A stretch of 64,000 bases of DNA from CAZGAH01 sp964523295 (GCA_964523295.1 CAZGAH010000002.1:1-64000); one strand, 5' to 3'. Shown: positions 53,192-62,894, numbered from the stretch's first letter. The notes: generated from the letters alone by a model not told the origin. Translations and numbers: made by a program.

Positions 53192-54589
53192 TCAGCCGAT
53201 CATCAGGCTCTCTTCAGGCCAGGCGAAGTGCGGCCTGGACTGCCACGTTTGCAGCATGGACAAAAACACGATCGGCCCCAACCGGCCGATAAACATCATC
53301 ACGATCAGCACCAGCTTGCCCGTCTGACTCAGCTCCGGGGTGATACCCGTGGAGAGCCCGACCGTGCCGAACGCCGAGACGACCTCGAACAGGAGCGACA
53401 AAACCTGGCCCTTGGCCGTGAAATCGCCCATGGCTGCGCCTTCGGTCAGGCACAGCAAAAACGTGGCCCCGAAAATCGCCATGAACGAGAAAACGACCAG
53501 CACCAGCGCCTTGTTCAGGGTCTCAGGATCCAAGGCCCGCGGCCCGACGACCGTCTGGGAGCGCCCCTTGACCTGCGAGCCGATGAAGGCCAGCAGCGAG
53601 CGAAAGGTGGTCGTCTTGATGCCGCCGGCGCAGGAGCCCGGCGATCCGCCAATGAACATCAAAAGAATCATGAACAGCAGGGAAATGTTGGTCATCTGCC
53701 CGATGTCCACGGTATTGAAGCCGGCCGTGCGGCAGCTGACCGACTGAAACAGGCCGCTGAGCATGCGCAGCAGGATGGGATCGTGTCCGTGGCTTCTGCC
53801 ACAGGCCAAGATCCCGAATTCCTCGGCCAGAAAAATAATCAGGCCCCCGCCTAAGGCCAGATAGAGGCTGGTACGCAGGACAACGCGTGCGTGAAGCGTC
53901 AGCCGTTTGGGACGGTTCTTTCTGCCAGTGCGTCCGCGTCGCCAGGAGGCGATCCAGGAGAGGAACCGGTTGCGTACTTCGCCCAGCACCGAGAACCCCA
54001 GCCCTCCGAGCGTAATGAGCAGCATGATAGTGATGTTGACCCACCAATCCGTGCGCCAGGGCATCAGGTTGTCCTTGTACAGGGAAAAACCCGCGTTACA
54101 AAAGGCTGAGACCGCGTGAAACAGGGCGCTGAAAGGGCCGAAACCGGCGGGGTCCGCGGCGTGGAGGCTGAAGGCGCCCGTCAATTCGATGAGCAGGGTT
54201 ATGCTGACCATGAAAAAGAGAAACCGGCCCAGGTGAAAGGTCGGATCATGCAGCAGGCTCTGACCGACGGCAATCCGGTCGGTCATGGTAACCCGACGCC
54301 GCCAGAGATAGAAGACCAGACTGCTGTAGGTCATCACGCCCAGCCCCCCGGCCTGGATGAGCAGGAGCAGCACCGCGTGCCCGCCGGTACTGAAATGCGT
54401 GCCCGTATCCACTACCGTCAACCCGGTGACGCAGACCGCGGAGGTGGAAGTGAACAGCGCGTCGATCCAGGACAGCCCGGTCCGGTCCAGGCTGAACGGC
54501 ATCTTCAACAGCGAGGCCCCGGCCAGAATGGTCAAGGCGAAGCCGTAGACAGGGAGTGAAACCGGTGAAAGCAGTCGCGTTCGGGTCAT
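53192..54589 (-). CDS. KtrB/TrkH-type potassium transporter
   Basis: 465 residues, about eight TM helices in four pore repeats. Each has a filter-like glycine loop: TSAVCVTGLTVVDTG, VSAFCNAGFSLYKDN, FQSVSCRTAGFNTVD and SAFGTVGLSTGITP. It carries K+ (or Na+-coupled K+) uptake with the KtrA subunit. The ATG 54589 begins MTRTRLLSPVSL; a longer frame upstream is unlikely. No other ion transporter is in the neighbourhood. Confidence 0.94.
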   Translation of the reverse strand: MTRTRLLSPVSLPVYGFALTILAGASLLKMPFSLDRTGLSWIDALFTSTSAVCVTGLTVVDTGTHFSTGGHAVLLLLIQAGGLGVMTYSSLVFYLWRRRVTMTDRIAVGQSLLHDPTFHLGRFLFFMVSITLLIELTGAFSLHAADPAGFGPFSALFHAVSAFCNAGFSLYKDNLMPWRTDWWVNITIMLLITLGGLGFSVLGEVRNRFLSWIASWRRGRTGRKNRPKRLTLHARVVLRTSLYLALGGGLIIFLAEEFGILACGRSHGHDPILLRMLSGLFQSVSCRTAGFNTVDIGQMTNISLLFMILLMFIGGSPGSCAGGIKTTTFRSLLAFIGSQVKGRSQTVVGPRALDPETLNKALVLVVFSFMAIFGATFLLCLTEGAAMGDFTAKGQVLSLLFEVVSAFGTVGLSTGITPELSQTGKLVLIVMMFIGRLGPIVFLSMLQTWQSRPHFAWPEESLMIG

Positions 54590-54900
54590 CGGGTGCCTGA
54601 CTCGCTTGAAAGAACAATGACGCGGCGCGGAAACGATTTCCTCGCCGCGAGAGGGCATGTCGCTCCTGGCAGGTCGGGCATCGGAGCACGCGGATTCGAA
54701 GCTATCCGCTTCGCCGTCTCCGCACACGCCGTTGCGGCCAGCAGGCCTGTACACCAGGTGCCTGTGAAGTATCAACTCACAACAGCGAAGAATATTTGTC
54801 AATAAAACGAGTTGATTTGAAGCGTGCTCAAGGGATTGGCAGTTCAGCCTGCGCGCTCACATAAAGGGCAGCGGGCGGATGATCCTGCGGGCAGCGCACT

Positions 54901-55004
54901 AGAGCATCTTAACTTTGAAAAAGTTTAGATGCTCTTGTGCAGTTCCCTGAAACAATGGGACATTGTTTCAGGGCAGAGCCTTGTTTCAAGGCGAAACTGC
55001 GCTA
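54901..55004 (+). repeat. Dispersed palindromic repeat, copy 2, with an extra hairpin
   Basis: 54931-55004 matches copy 1 (hairpins CCCTGAAACAATG/CATTGTTTCAGGG and GCCTTG/CAAGGC). Just before it, AGAGCATCT and AGATGCTCT (54901-54935) form a third stem with AACTT/AAGTT. It lies in the 497-base space between the KtrB gene and the NlpC gene; the rest of that space has no gene I can support. Confidence 0.8.
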
Positions 55005-55086
55005 TCGCACCGGGCGCTGACACGGGCAGTATTCCCGGCGCCGGGCAGACCTTTGCAACGGCAGATATTTTCGCTATAGTCGACCC

Positions 55087-55755
55087 ATGCACATCGATGA
55101 TCGAATAGTCCGTCTGGGAGTGGCGATGGGGGTGCTGGTGCTGCTGGCTGCCTGTGCGCCGTTGCACGAGGGTATGCTGGCACCGGCAGGCGAGCCCGTA
55201 GCGACGACGCAGGCAATAACCTCCCGAAGGCACGACGGACGCACGACGAAAGCAGCCTTTCGCGTCCGGGAAGAGGATCTGCTCGCAGCGCTGGACGCCG
55301 AGCAGGTGTACGTCGACATGCTCACAGCCCTGGGCGTTGGCGGCGGCACCCCGTTCCTGGCCGGACTGCCCGCCTCGTCGCTGCTGGACGCGGTCTCCCC
55401 CATGCTGGGCATACCCTACGTCTGGGGCGGGGCGACCCCGATGGGTTTGGATTGCTCCGGCTTCACCCTGTTCGTTTTCCGACGTTTCGGCCTGTCGCTC
55501 CCGCACAGCAGCGTGGCCCAGGCACTGATGGGCCTGCCCGTAGAAAAGGGGGCGTTGCAGCCGGGCGACCTCGTGTTTTTCTCCGTCTCCGGCCAGGGCG
55601 TCATCGATCATGTCGGGCTCATCGTCGGCCCGGACCTCATGGCGCACTGCTCAGGCAAGCGCGGACGCGTGGCCATCGAGTCGTTTTCGCGCGCCTACCC
55701 GGAGCGGTTCGTGGCCGCGCGCCGGCTCACTTTCCCGAAGGTCTCGCAAAACTGA
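55087..55755 (+). CDS. NlpC/P60 peptidoglycan hydrolase, lipoprotein
   Basis: 222 residues. Lipoprotein signal ends in LLAAC near residue 23. The NlpC/P60 domain starts near residue 105 (GIPYVWGGATPMGLDCSGFTLFVF) with catalytic C123 and the His in IDHVGLIV near residue 175; GDLVFFS is the third element. It would cleave D-Glu-mDAP bonds in the wall from the periplasm. The ATG 55087 is the first in the frame. An 84-base leader separates it from repeat copy 2. Confidence 0.93.
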   Translation: MHIDDRIVRLGVAMGVLVLLAACAPLHEGMLAPAGEPVATTQAITSRRHDGRTTKAAFRVREEDLLAALDAEQVYVDMLTALGVGGGTPFLAGLPASSLLDAVSPMLGIPYVWGGATPMGLDCSGFTLFVFRRFGLSLPHSSVAQALMGLPVEKGALQPGDLVFFSVSGQGVIDHVGLIVGPDLMAHCSGKRGRVAIESFSRAYPERFVAARRLTFPKVSQN

Positions 55756-55797
55756 TCCCGACGCGTATCTCCGCTACGGCCGCGTACACGTTTGTAC

Positions 55798-57096
55798 TCA
55801 GCGCGCCGGAAGGAGGTTCTGCCGCAACTCGACGAGCGTAAATCCGGCCTTTTTCAATTCCTGCCTGGTCCGCGGGCTGACAAACCCGCTGACGCGCATT
55901 TCCTTGCCCCGCATCGACGAAGCGGATGCCGCCTGGCCGAGCACGCTGGCCACGCTGGCGCAGGGGGACGTCCAGACCAGATAGTCCAGAGGAAAACAGA
56001 GCAGAAACTTTCCGGAAATCGTCTGCGCGGCAATGAACTGTCCCACCGGGACAAAACGCCCGATGCGCTCCACCCGGGCATGGTAATCGGCGTACATTTC
56101 CGCCATGCGCTGCCGGAAAAAGGCGGTGTCGGGCGTGTTCGTATACAGGACGAAGCTGACGAAAGCCATGCGGTTTTCCGTGCGCTGCATGGAGTCCAGC
56201 GCATTGACCAGAATCGTCTGCTCCACGGGCGTGAAGACGGTATTGTTGAAGAACATGGCCGCCAGATCGCTGCCCGCGCCCATGCGTATCAGCTTTTCGC
56301 GATTGGCCCGGCGCATGTCGGCGGGGGGGACCGCCACGTCGACCTTGTTCAGAAAGTCCGTCGTGCCCACGGCGCTCATGGCCAGACCGACGCCACCGGG
56401 GACTGCGGCCCGGATCGCCGTGGTGGTCAGCCCGCCCAGATAATTCGCCTTGGCCAGCCGGTCCAGTCGCTCCTGCAGCGCCTGGTTGCTGGAATAGGGG
56501 TCTACGTGGAACAGCATGGCGCAATCGCGCTTGGCCTTGGCATAGCCGATCAGATTGGCGAAGCGACTCTCCTCGGACTGGCTGGGCGTGCTCTCTACAA
56601 TCTGCTCCTCGGCGCGCACGAACATCTTGCCCACGCCGGACAACGCGCTCCCGACCGTGCCGAGCGGATCAGTCACCAGGTTGACCGCGCCCTTGATGGT
56701 CTGCTTGCCGCTGTCGAGCATGGAACTGCCGAATTCGCTCGCCGTGTCGACCTTGTCCATGGCCGCTATTGCATATATTTCGTTTATCCGGATGAGCAGC
56801 TCGGCCGTGGAATCCGCCCTGAACTCGCCCAGCGGGGAGTGAATCGTATAGATGTTCATGTACCCGTCATTGCGGACGCGGTCGTCCACGCGGTGCAGCT
56901 TGCCCTGGCACGTGGCCTGAGGCAGCAGCGTAGAGGCATTGAGCACGGGCGGCGTCTCGTAACCCGGCGCCTGCGCCGCCCGCGCCAACCCGACCACGGC
57001 GATGCAGAGTGAGACCAGACCGAGCAGCAGGGAAATCGAGACGCGTGTCCGGCGGCTCGTCAAAAGTCTTTTCGACAGCAGGGAAATGGATGACAT
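55798..57096 (-). CDS. Secreted hypothetical protein
   Basis: 432 residues with an N-terminal membrane or signal segment (VSISLLLGLVSLCIAVVGLARA). The middle has TIHSPLGEFRADSTAELLIRINEI and a hydrophobic Gly-rich stretch (LVTDPLGTVGSALSGVGKMFV) and GGVGLAMSAVG, suggesting membrane contact. C-terminal VSGFVSPRTRQELKKAGFTLVE looks soluble. Family not recognised. ATG 57096; it is convergent with the NlpC gene (43 bases) and 75 bases from the nitroreductase. Confidence 0.72.
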   Translation of the reverse strand: MSSISLLSKRLLTSRRTRVSISLLLGLVSLCIAVVGLARAAQAPGYETPPVLNASTLLPQATCQGKLHRVDDRVRNDGYMNIYTIHSPLGEFRADSTAELLIRINEIYAIAAMDKVDTASEFGSSMLDSGKQTIKGAVNLVTDPLGTVGSALSGVGKMFVRAEEQIVESTPSQSEESRFANLIGYAKAKRDCAMLFHVDPYSSNQALQERLDRLAKANYLGGLTTTAIRAAVPGGVGLAMSAVGTTDFLNKVDVAVPPADMRRANREKLIRMGAGSDLAAMFFNNTVFTPVEQTILVNALDSMQRTENRMAFVSFVLYTNTPDTAFFRQRMAEMYADYHARVERIGRFVPVGQFIAAQTISGKFLLCFPLDYLVWTSPCASVASVLGQAASASSMRGKEMRVSGFVSPRTRQELKKAGFTLVELRQNLLPAR

Positions 57097-57171
57097 GAGC
57101 GCAATCTCCTCTCGTTCGGACGGGCTGCCCCGAAAGACAGGGGCGCCCCTGTGCGGGGGCTGGGCCGCTGT

Positions 57172-57705
57172 TTATACGCCAAAGCGCAACCGGTTCCCCC
57201 AGGTGTTATGATGCACGCGATCCCCCCGAAACCGGTCCTGCGCCGTGGTCTGCTGCGCCGGATACCCCAGCACCACCAGAGCCAGCGGGGCCACATGCTC
57301 GGGAAGCCCCACCAGCGCGCGGAATCCGGCGATACGCTCCGGCATCGGGTGGATGCCCGTCCATACCGCCCCGAGTCCCTTGGCATGGGCGGCGAGCAAC
57401 AGATTCTGCGTCGCTGCGGAGCAGTCCTGCACCCAGTAGCCGGCGAATTTTTCCAGCGTTATATCGCCGCAGACAAGGATTCCCAAGGCCGCGCGTGCGG
57501 CCATAGCGCCGTAGGGGTTGATCGTTTTGACCTGCTCCAGCACCGCGCGATCGTCGATGAGCACGAACTGCCAGGGCTGGGCATTGCCGGCGCTGGGCGC
57601 GCTCATGGCCGCGGCCAGCAGCTCGCGGACAACGTCCATCGGCACCGGTCGGTCTTCGTAGCTCCGGACACTGCGACGCGTGTGGATTGCCTCGATAACG
57701 TCCAT
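57172..57705 (-). CDS. Nitroreductase-family FMN protein
   Basis: 177 residues. The N-terminus has the FMN loop IHTRRSVRSYEDRPV, then APSAGNAQPWQFVLIDD, and QNLLLAAHAKGLGAVWTGI near residue 105 with VVLGYPAQ. The family reduces nitro compounds, quinones or other acceptors with NAD(P)H; the substrate here is unknown. Length suits a single-domain member. The start ATG 57705 begins MDVIEAIHTRRSVR. Confidence 0.93.
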   Translation of the reverse strand: MDVIEAIHTRRSVRSYEDRPVPMDVVRELLAAAMSAPSAGNAQPWQFVLIDDRAVLEQVKTINPYGAMAARAALGILVCGDITLEKFAGYWVQDCSAATQNLLLAAHAKGLGAVWTGIHPMPERIAGFRALVGLPEHVAPLALVVLGYPAQQTTAQDRFRGDRVHHNTWGNRLRFGV

Positions 57706-57732
57706 ATTCGCTCCTTCTGCGCGCTGCCTCGC

Positions 57733-58098
57733 CTACTCGTCATTCAGAAGGCGTCGTCGAAAGGATTTCTCATCCATGTCTTTGGACAACCCGAACGCAT
57801 CGTTTTCAACAAGGAAGCTGCCCACGCACGACATCGACGGAACACTGCGGCGAATACTTTCCGGCAGGTCCAACCCCAAATAATCAAAAGCTTCTTCGAA
57901 TCGGGTGAATTCCAGATCGAAATCTTCGTCCCTGATCACCGGCTGCTGCTTTTCGGCTCTTGCTGTCCGTACCACGCGTGTACCCCCTTGCCCTTCCGCC
58001 CGGATCGAGCCTTTCCCGTACCGGGCCACACCTCCACCTTGCCCTCTGGCAGCTCTTCCGCCTCTTCGCGACAGACAGCGCCAGACCTGTTCAGACAC
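57733..58098 (-). CDS. Hypothetical protein, start uncertain
   Basis: 121 residues if the ATG at 58098 is right. The first 48 residues are Arg/Gly-rich and may not be translated. The rest (VIRDEDFDLEFTRFEEAFDYLGLDL, SVPSMSCVGSFLVENDAFGLS) looks like a small acidic soluble domain, family unknown. Weak support; the part from about 57,960 down to 57,733 is the best candidate for a real gene, lying 27 bases upstream of the nitroreductase on the same strand. Confidence 0.4.
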   Translation of the reverse strand: MSEQVWRCLSRRGGRAARGQGGGVARYGKGSIRAEGQGGTRVVRTARAEKQQPVIRDEDFDLEFTRFEEAFDYLGLDLPESIRRSVPSMSCVGSFLVENDAFGLSKDMDEKSFRRRLLNDE

Positions 58099-58541
58099 CT
58101 GCGTGCTCAGTGGACAAATGTATAGAAAAAGTCAAGAAAATATTTCACTAAATATCCCCCTTGAAAAAAGCCCCTTACCCAAATTCTGTCATTCTCACAT
58201 ACCCCTGGAAGAGCACGATTTTGGCTGGAATAATTGCATTGGTTGCGGCTCATGCATTTCTCCGACGAACGATGGCAAGAGAAAGCCGTAGCGGGATTCG
58301 CGCCTTCATTGGGGCGGGCAGGAGAAGGGGCCATATCGGGCAGCATGATGGCAGCCAGTTTCGCTTAACCAGGCAGGTCTTCCTTTCGAAACAATATGCG
58401 CAGTCTTCAGAACGTGTTTTCCTGCACGAATAACAAGGAACGAAGTGAAGCCGGCCCGATTTTCGTTGTTCTTTTGCTGGACAACACCGGCGCGGCAGGG
58501 TAAGAAGTCCGCCTGCATTCGTTAATTTCAAGGAGCCGACA
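58099..58541. other. 443-base region with AT-rich part, no gene supported
   Basis: The part from 58,120 to 58,220 is AT-rich. Short frames exist on both strands, one containing CIGCGSC by chance, but none has a family match or good start. It may hold the promoter of the DUF6800/FmdB pair. Confidence 0.4.
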
Positions 58542-58655
58542 ATGGGAAAGCACAAGAAAATCGAACGGAAAAAAGAACTTGACCGCAAGCGTCACCGACG
58601 CATGAAGCGTCTGAAGGCCCGCGTCCGCGACGCAAAGGTTGCCGCCCGCGCCTGA
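58542..58655 (+). CDS. DUF6800-type small basic protein
   Basis: 37 residues, very Lys/Arg-rich (MGKHKKIERKKELDRKRHRR, then MKRLKARVRDAKVAARA). It has AAGGAG at good spacing and matches the short basic proteins found in Desulfovibrio (recalled as DUF6800). Helical and highly charged, so nucleic-acid or ribosome binding is plausible. It precedes the FmdB gene by 79 bases on the same strand. Confidence 0.75.
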   Translation: MGKHKKIERKKELDRKRHRRMKRLKARVRDAKVAARA

Positions 58656-58734
58656 GCGCGATTCACCGGCGCAACGCCGGTCAGCTCAGGCACCCTTCTC
58701 GATCCCGTCGATACCAGGCGGAAAGGATTGCCCC

Positions 58735-59025
58735 ATGCCGATTTACGAATATTGTTGCAGGGACTGCGAGCAGATTTTCGAGAAATGGCAGCGGGATTTC
58801 AATGACCGGATATTGCGTTGTCCGGTCTGCGGTGGCGATGCCGCCCGGATCGTCTCACAGGCGTCTTTCGTGCTCAAAGGCACGGGCTGGTACGTGACGG
58901 ATTACGGGAAAAACGGAAGCAGCACCCCGCGAACGGCCTCATCCGCCAGCTCGAGCACGGCAACGCCTCAGGCCAAGACGACGGATACTGCGGTCCCGGT
59001 GGCCTCGTCCGTCGCGGCGTCCTGA
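58735..59025 (+). CDS. FmdB-family zinc-ribbon protein
   Basis: 96 residues, starting MPIYEYCCRDCEQIFEKWQ, the FmdB signature. Two CxxC pairs (CCRDC, CPVC) make a zinc ribbon in the first 45 residues; then a Ser/Thr/Ala-rich tail of about 40 residues. FmdB-type proteins are small regulators or chaperones of unclear function. Start ATG 58735; longer upstream frame is not supported. Confidence 0.92.
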   Translation: MPIYEYCCRDCEQIFEKWQRDFNDRILRCPVCGGDAARIVSQASFVLKGTGWYVTDYGKNGSSTPRTASSASSSTATPQAKTTDTAVPVASSVAAS

Positions 59026-59073
59026 GGCCTCGACGCGATAGGGACCCTGCGTTGCGCCTGCCGCTGGCGAGCG

Positions 59074-59096
59074 ACCGCCTGACCTGCTCAGGCGGT
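59074..59096. terminator. Hairpin after fmdB-like gene
   Basis: 9-bp stem ACCGCCTGA / TCAGGCGGT with a 5-base loop, about 50 bases after the FmdB stop. No long T-run follows. Confidence 0.4.
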
Positions 59097-59310
59097 GTCA
59101 TCTGATATTAACGTCGCGCCATCCATGCGTATCGTTTCCGACTGTCGAAATTCCACCTGAATCCCGTCCCTGGGGGCAGTCCGCTGCAAGCGGCGCCCGG
59201 GCGCCGGATAGATCGGAAGCAGGAATTCACATGTCATTGTCGCGTGGTACCGGATTCGTAGCTGTCACGACCGGACATCCTTTATCCCGCAACGAACGAG
59301 GCGTCTGCCC

Positions 59311-61182
59311 ATGATTGAACGCTATTCCCGCCCTGCATTGCGGCAGTTATGGTCGCTGGAAAACAAATTCCGTGCCTGGCTCGAGGTCGAGCTGGCCGTG
59401 TGCGAGGCCTGGACCAGGCTTGGCGCCATCGACGCGCCGAGCATGGAGGTCATACGCAGCAAGGCCGATTTTGACCTGGAGCGGATTCTCGAAATCGAAG
59501 AACAGACGCGGCACGACGTCATCGCCTTTCTCAGCGCGGTGGAAGAAAAGGTCGGCGAGCCGGCGCGCTTCATCCATCTGGGGTGTACGTCGTCGGACAT
59601 CGTGGATACGGCCAATGCCCTGCTGCTGACGCGGGCCGGAGGGATCATCCGCGCCGGATTCGAGCGCGTGCTCGGCGCCTTGCAGACGTTGGCGCTTGAA
59701 CACAAGGGCCGGGCGGTCATGGGACGGACGCACGGCATCCACGCCGAGCCCACCAGCTTCGGCTTGAAGATGGCCGGTTTTTACGCCGAATTCGAGCGAC
59801 ACGTTCATCGCTTCGACCGAGCCGTGGAAAACATCCGCGTCGGCAAGATTTCGGGCGCGGTCGGTACCTACGCCCATCTGGAGCCCGACGTCGAGCGTAT
59901 CGCCTGCGAATTGTTGGGGTTGCGCGTGGATCCGGTCTCGACGCAGATCATTCAGCGCGATCGCTACGCGGAGTACTTCACGGCCCTGGCTCTGGCTGCG
60001 GGCGGGGTGGAGCGGCTGTGCGTTGAACTGCGGCACTGTCAGCGTACTGAGGTGCTGGAAGTCGAGGAAGGCTTTCGCAAGGGACAGAAGGGCTCTTCGG
60101 CCATGCCGCACAAGAAGAACCCGATTTCGGCCGAGAATCTGTCCGGGCTGGCTCGGCTGGTGCGCAGCAACGCCCTCGCGGCCATGGAGAACATGGCCTT
60201 ATGGCACGAGCGCGACATCAGTCATTCCTCCGTGGAGCGGGTGATCATGCCCGACTCCACCATGCTCATGGACTACATGCTGCAACGGCTGTCCGGGCTG
60301 CTGGAGCAGCTGCGCATCAGGCCGGAGAACATGGAGCGCAATCTGCAGCGTTCGTTCGGTCTGCATTATTCGCAGCGCGTGCTCCTGGCCCTGATCGCGA
60401 CGGGCATGGCCCGGCAGGAGGCTTACGCGCTGGTACAGCTGGCGGCCATGCGCGGCTGGGAAGAGCAGCGAGCCTTCGAGGAACTGGTGCGCGCCGACGC
60501 GGGGATCACGGCCCGGCTGAGCCCGCAGCAGCTCGACGAACTGTTCGACCCGGGCTACTACCTGCGCCATGAGGACCTGATTTTCGCGCGGGTGTTCGGC
60601 GCCGCCGACCTTGCCGGGCATCAGGACCAGTTGAAGCGTCGTCTGGCGCGTCTGCTGGTGGAAAAGTCCTACCGTGAGGGGGATTTTACGCTGACCTCGG
60701 GCAAGAAAAGCGAATACTACTTCGATTGCAAGCAGACGGCTCTGCATCCGGAGGGCGGCTGGCTGCTGGGGCGTCTTTTCCTGGATTTGCTGCGCGACGA
60801 GGCGATCGAGGGCGTGGGCGGCATGACTCTCGGTGCGGACCCGCTGGTGAGCGCCGTGAGCGTGTTGTCGCAGGAGGCAGGGCGCCCGCTGCCGGCGTTC
60901 ATCGTGCGCAAGCAGTCCAAAGGCCACGGCACGGACCAATACGTCGAGGGACTGGCCAACTTTCGCCCGGGCGCACGGGTAGCACTGCTGGAGGACGTCG
61001 TGACCACGGCCGGCACGCTGCTGAAGACGATAGAGCGAGTCCGTAATGCGGGTCTGACCGTCGTCGCGGTGCTGTGCGTACTTGACCGGGAGGAAGGCGG
61101 ACGCGAGAACTTGGCCAATGCTGGCTATGCGCTGAAGTCGATTTTTACGCGCAAGGCCCTGTTGACCGCAGCCGGCCGTTAG
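59311..61182 (+). CDS. purB-pyrE: PurB-PyrE fusion: adenylosuccinate lyase + orotate phosphoribosyltransferase
   Basis: 623 residues in one frame. PurB part, residues 1-430: MIERYSRPALRQLW, GRTHGIHAEPTSFG, the lyase signature GSSAMPHKKNPISAEN near residue 263, ending FARVFGAA. It then continues without a stop or ATG into PyrE (DQLKRRLARLLVEKSYREGDFTLTSG, residues 435-623), with the PRPP motif VALLEDVVTTAGTLL near residue 565 and DCKQTALHPEGG. PurB acts twice in purine synthesis, PyrE makes OMP in pyrimidine synthesis. Normally these are two separate adjacent genes in this group, so either a true fusion or an indel near 60615-60630 fused them. No N-run here. Confidence 0.85.
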   Translation: MIERYSRPALRQLWSLENKFRAWLEVELAVCEAWTRLGAIDAPSMEVIRSKADFDLERILEIEEQTRHDVIAFLSAVEEKVGEPARFIHLGCTSSDIVDTANALLLTRAGGIIRAGFERVLGALQTLALEHKGRAVMGRTHGIHAEPTSFGLKMAGFYAEFERHVHRFDRAVENIRVGKISGAVGTYAHLEPDVERIACELLGLRVDPVSTQIIQRDRYAEYFTALALAAGGVERLCVELRHCQRTEVLEVEEGFRKGQKGSSAMPHKKNPISAENLSGLARLVRSNALAAMENMALWHERDISHSSVERVIMPDSTMLMDYMLQRLSGLLEQLRIRPENMERNLQRSFGLHYSQRVLLALIATGMARQEAYALVQLAAMRGWEEQRAFEELVRADAGITARLSPQQLDELFDPGYYLRHEDLIFARVFGAADLAGHQDQLKRRLARLLVEKSYREGDFTLTSGKKSEYYFDCKQTALHPEGGWLLGRLFLDLLRDEAIEGVGGMTLGADPLVSAVSVLSQEAGRPLPAFIVRKQSKGHGTDQYVEGLANFRPGARVALLEDVVTTAGTLLKTIERVRNAGLTVVAVLCVLDREEGGRENLANAGYALKSIFTRKALLTAAGR

Positions 61183-61334
61183 GGCAACCCAGCCGGCCGG
61201 CCCGATGCCGGCGCAACGGGCCGAAGCATGATTTTTTTTCGGCTAAAGTCCGCTGTGGTGGTGGACATTCCCGTTGTTTTCCTCTATGAACTGACGCGGA
61301 AGCATGAAGCAGCCGCGTCGACAAGGCTGCCCTG

Positions 61335-62894
61335 GTGACCCTGAAGGAGCGCCCTGCGGAGACGAATGACGCCATGCCCTTTGATCGAGTGAAGCTGATT
61401 GCCCCGGGATCCGCTGTCCGCGCCATGCGCGAGGCCCTTGCCTGCCGGACAGGCGGTGCCGGATCGGTTGCTGCCTCTCCTTTCCCTTTTGGTAATTCCA
61501 TTTTATTGTTACTTTTTTTCTCACTGGCGGTGATGTCCGCGCCCGTCTTTTTCTCCGACAGCGCCTGCGCATCCGGGGAGCCGGGGCTGGTGTCGTCGCA
61601 GTGGCGCATGGCCTCGACCCAGAGCGCCGCGGCGCCCGTGGCGGAAGGGGAACCGTCCTGGAGCAGCGCGGTGACCAGTGTGGATTCTCGTCCTGGCCAT
61701 GGGTGGGCCGTCACCCTGTCCAGTACGCCGCACGGTCCGCCATTGATCGTCGCGGTCAACAAGGACCGTCAGCAGCTGTTCATGCTCGAGCAGCGCAGTC
61801 CTCTGTCGCTGAAGCGCCAGCTCTCCTGCTCGACCGGCGAACGCGTCGGCGACAAGGTGGAGCAGGGCGATCTGAAAACCCCGGAGGGGGTGTATTTCGT
61901 ACAGGAGCACCTCCGGGGCGGCCTTGATTACGACCTTTACGGCACCATGGCCTTTACCCTGAATTTTCCCAATCCGGTCGACCGGCTCAAAGGCAAGACC
62001 GGCTCCGGCATCTGGATCCACGGCCGGGGGCATCCCTTGCAGCCCAGGGAAACCAAAGGCTGCGTGGCGCTGGCCAATCCCGATCTCGAAGGCATGGCCC
62101 CGTTTCTCAAGCGCGGGACACCGATCGTCATCGCTCATGATCTCGGGTGGACCGACCGGATGCTCAGCGAGGGGCCTCCTCTCGATCTGGCTGCGGCGGC
62201 TCAGGCCTGGGCAGCTGCCTGGGCGGCCAGGGATGATGCATTTTTCAAATTTTTCGATGCGGAGAAGTTTTCCAAGGCGCAAAACGAGTCCTTCCGCTCG
62301 TTCAAGGAGCAGAAGGAACGTCTTTTCAGTCAACTCCCCTGGATTTATACCCGCATCAAGGACATCCGCGTTGTACCCGGACCAGACTACTGGGTGACCT
62401 ATTTCAACCAGTACTACCGGGCGCCGAATTTGAGCACCGAAGGCATTCGCCGGCTGTACTGGCAAAAGGACGCCTCCGGGCAGCTGCGCATCGTGGGCCT
62501 GGAGTGGGAGGAGGCGCCTGTCGGAATGGAGCAGGCCTACCTCGGCGAGGCGTCCCTGTCCGCGGCCGAGTTTCTGGAAGCCTGGCGGACAAGCTGGGAA
62601 AAGGCCGACATGGACGCCTACATGGGATTCTACGACACCAGCGCGGAACAGGCCGACAAGCGCGGACTGCGCGCAATCCGCGATTACAAGCAGAAGTTAT
62701 GGAAAGAAAAGCCGCCCAAACGGGTCGCCATCGACAACCTCGAACTCAACCTGGACCCGGCCGGCCTGCGTGTCAGTTTCGTGCAGGCCTATCGCGCCGG
62801 CACGAATTTTCAGGATCAAGGACTCAAAACCCTGCTCCTTCAGCCGCATGGCGATTCCTGGCGCATCGTCAGGGAAGAGTGGAGCCCCATGTAG
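61335..62894 (+). CDS. L,D-transpeptidase with Cds6/NTF2-like C-terminal domains
   Basis: 519 residues from a GTG at 61335 (an ATG at 61374 is possible). A membrane anchor sits near residues 56-72 (ILLLLFFSLAVMSAPVF). YkuD catalytic domain at about residues 135-260 with IWIHGRG and KGCVALANPDL (Cys243). Two NTF2/Cds6-like modules follow (AAAQAWAAAWAARDDAFFKF, EFLEAWRTSWEKADMDAYMG), typical of the Cds6 branch. Predicted envelope role: peptidoglycan cross-linking or anchoring. The next gene starts right at the stop codon. Confidence 0.9.
   Translation: MTLKERPAETNDAMPFDRVKLIAPGSAVRAMREALACRTGGAGSVAASPFPFGNSILLLLFFSLAVMSAPVFFSDSACASGEPGLVSSQWRMASTQSAAAPVAEGEPSWSSAVTSVDSRPGHGWAVTLSSTPHGPPLIVAVNKDRQQLFMLEQRSPLSLKRQLSCSTGERVGDKVEQGDLKTPEGVYFVQEHLRGGLDYDLYGTMAFTLNFPNPVDRLKGKTGSGIWIHGRGHPLQPRETKGCVALANPDLEGMAPFLKRGTPIVIAHDLGWTDRMLSEGPPLDLAAAAQAWAAAWAARDDAFFKFFDAEKFSKAQNESFRSFKEQKERLFSQLPWIYTRIKDIRVVPGPDYWVTYFNQYYRAPNLSTEGIRRLYWQKDASGQLRIVGLEWEEAPVGMEQAYLGEASLSAAEFLEAWRTSWEKADMDAYMGFYDTSAEQADKRGLRAIRDYKQKLWKEKPPKRVAIDNLELNLDPAGLRVSFVQAYRAGTNFQDQGLKTLLLQPHGDSWRIVREEWSPM

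Noticed and set aside
57905..58291. Ferredoxin-like CIGCGSC in a plus-strand frame
   Set aside because: Only one partial motif, no second cluster, no ribosome site; lies over a hypothetical on the other strand.
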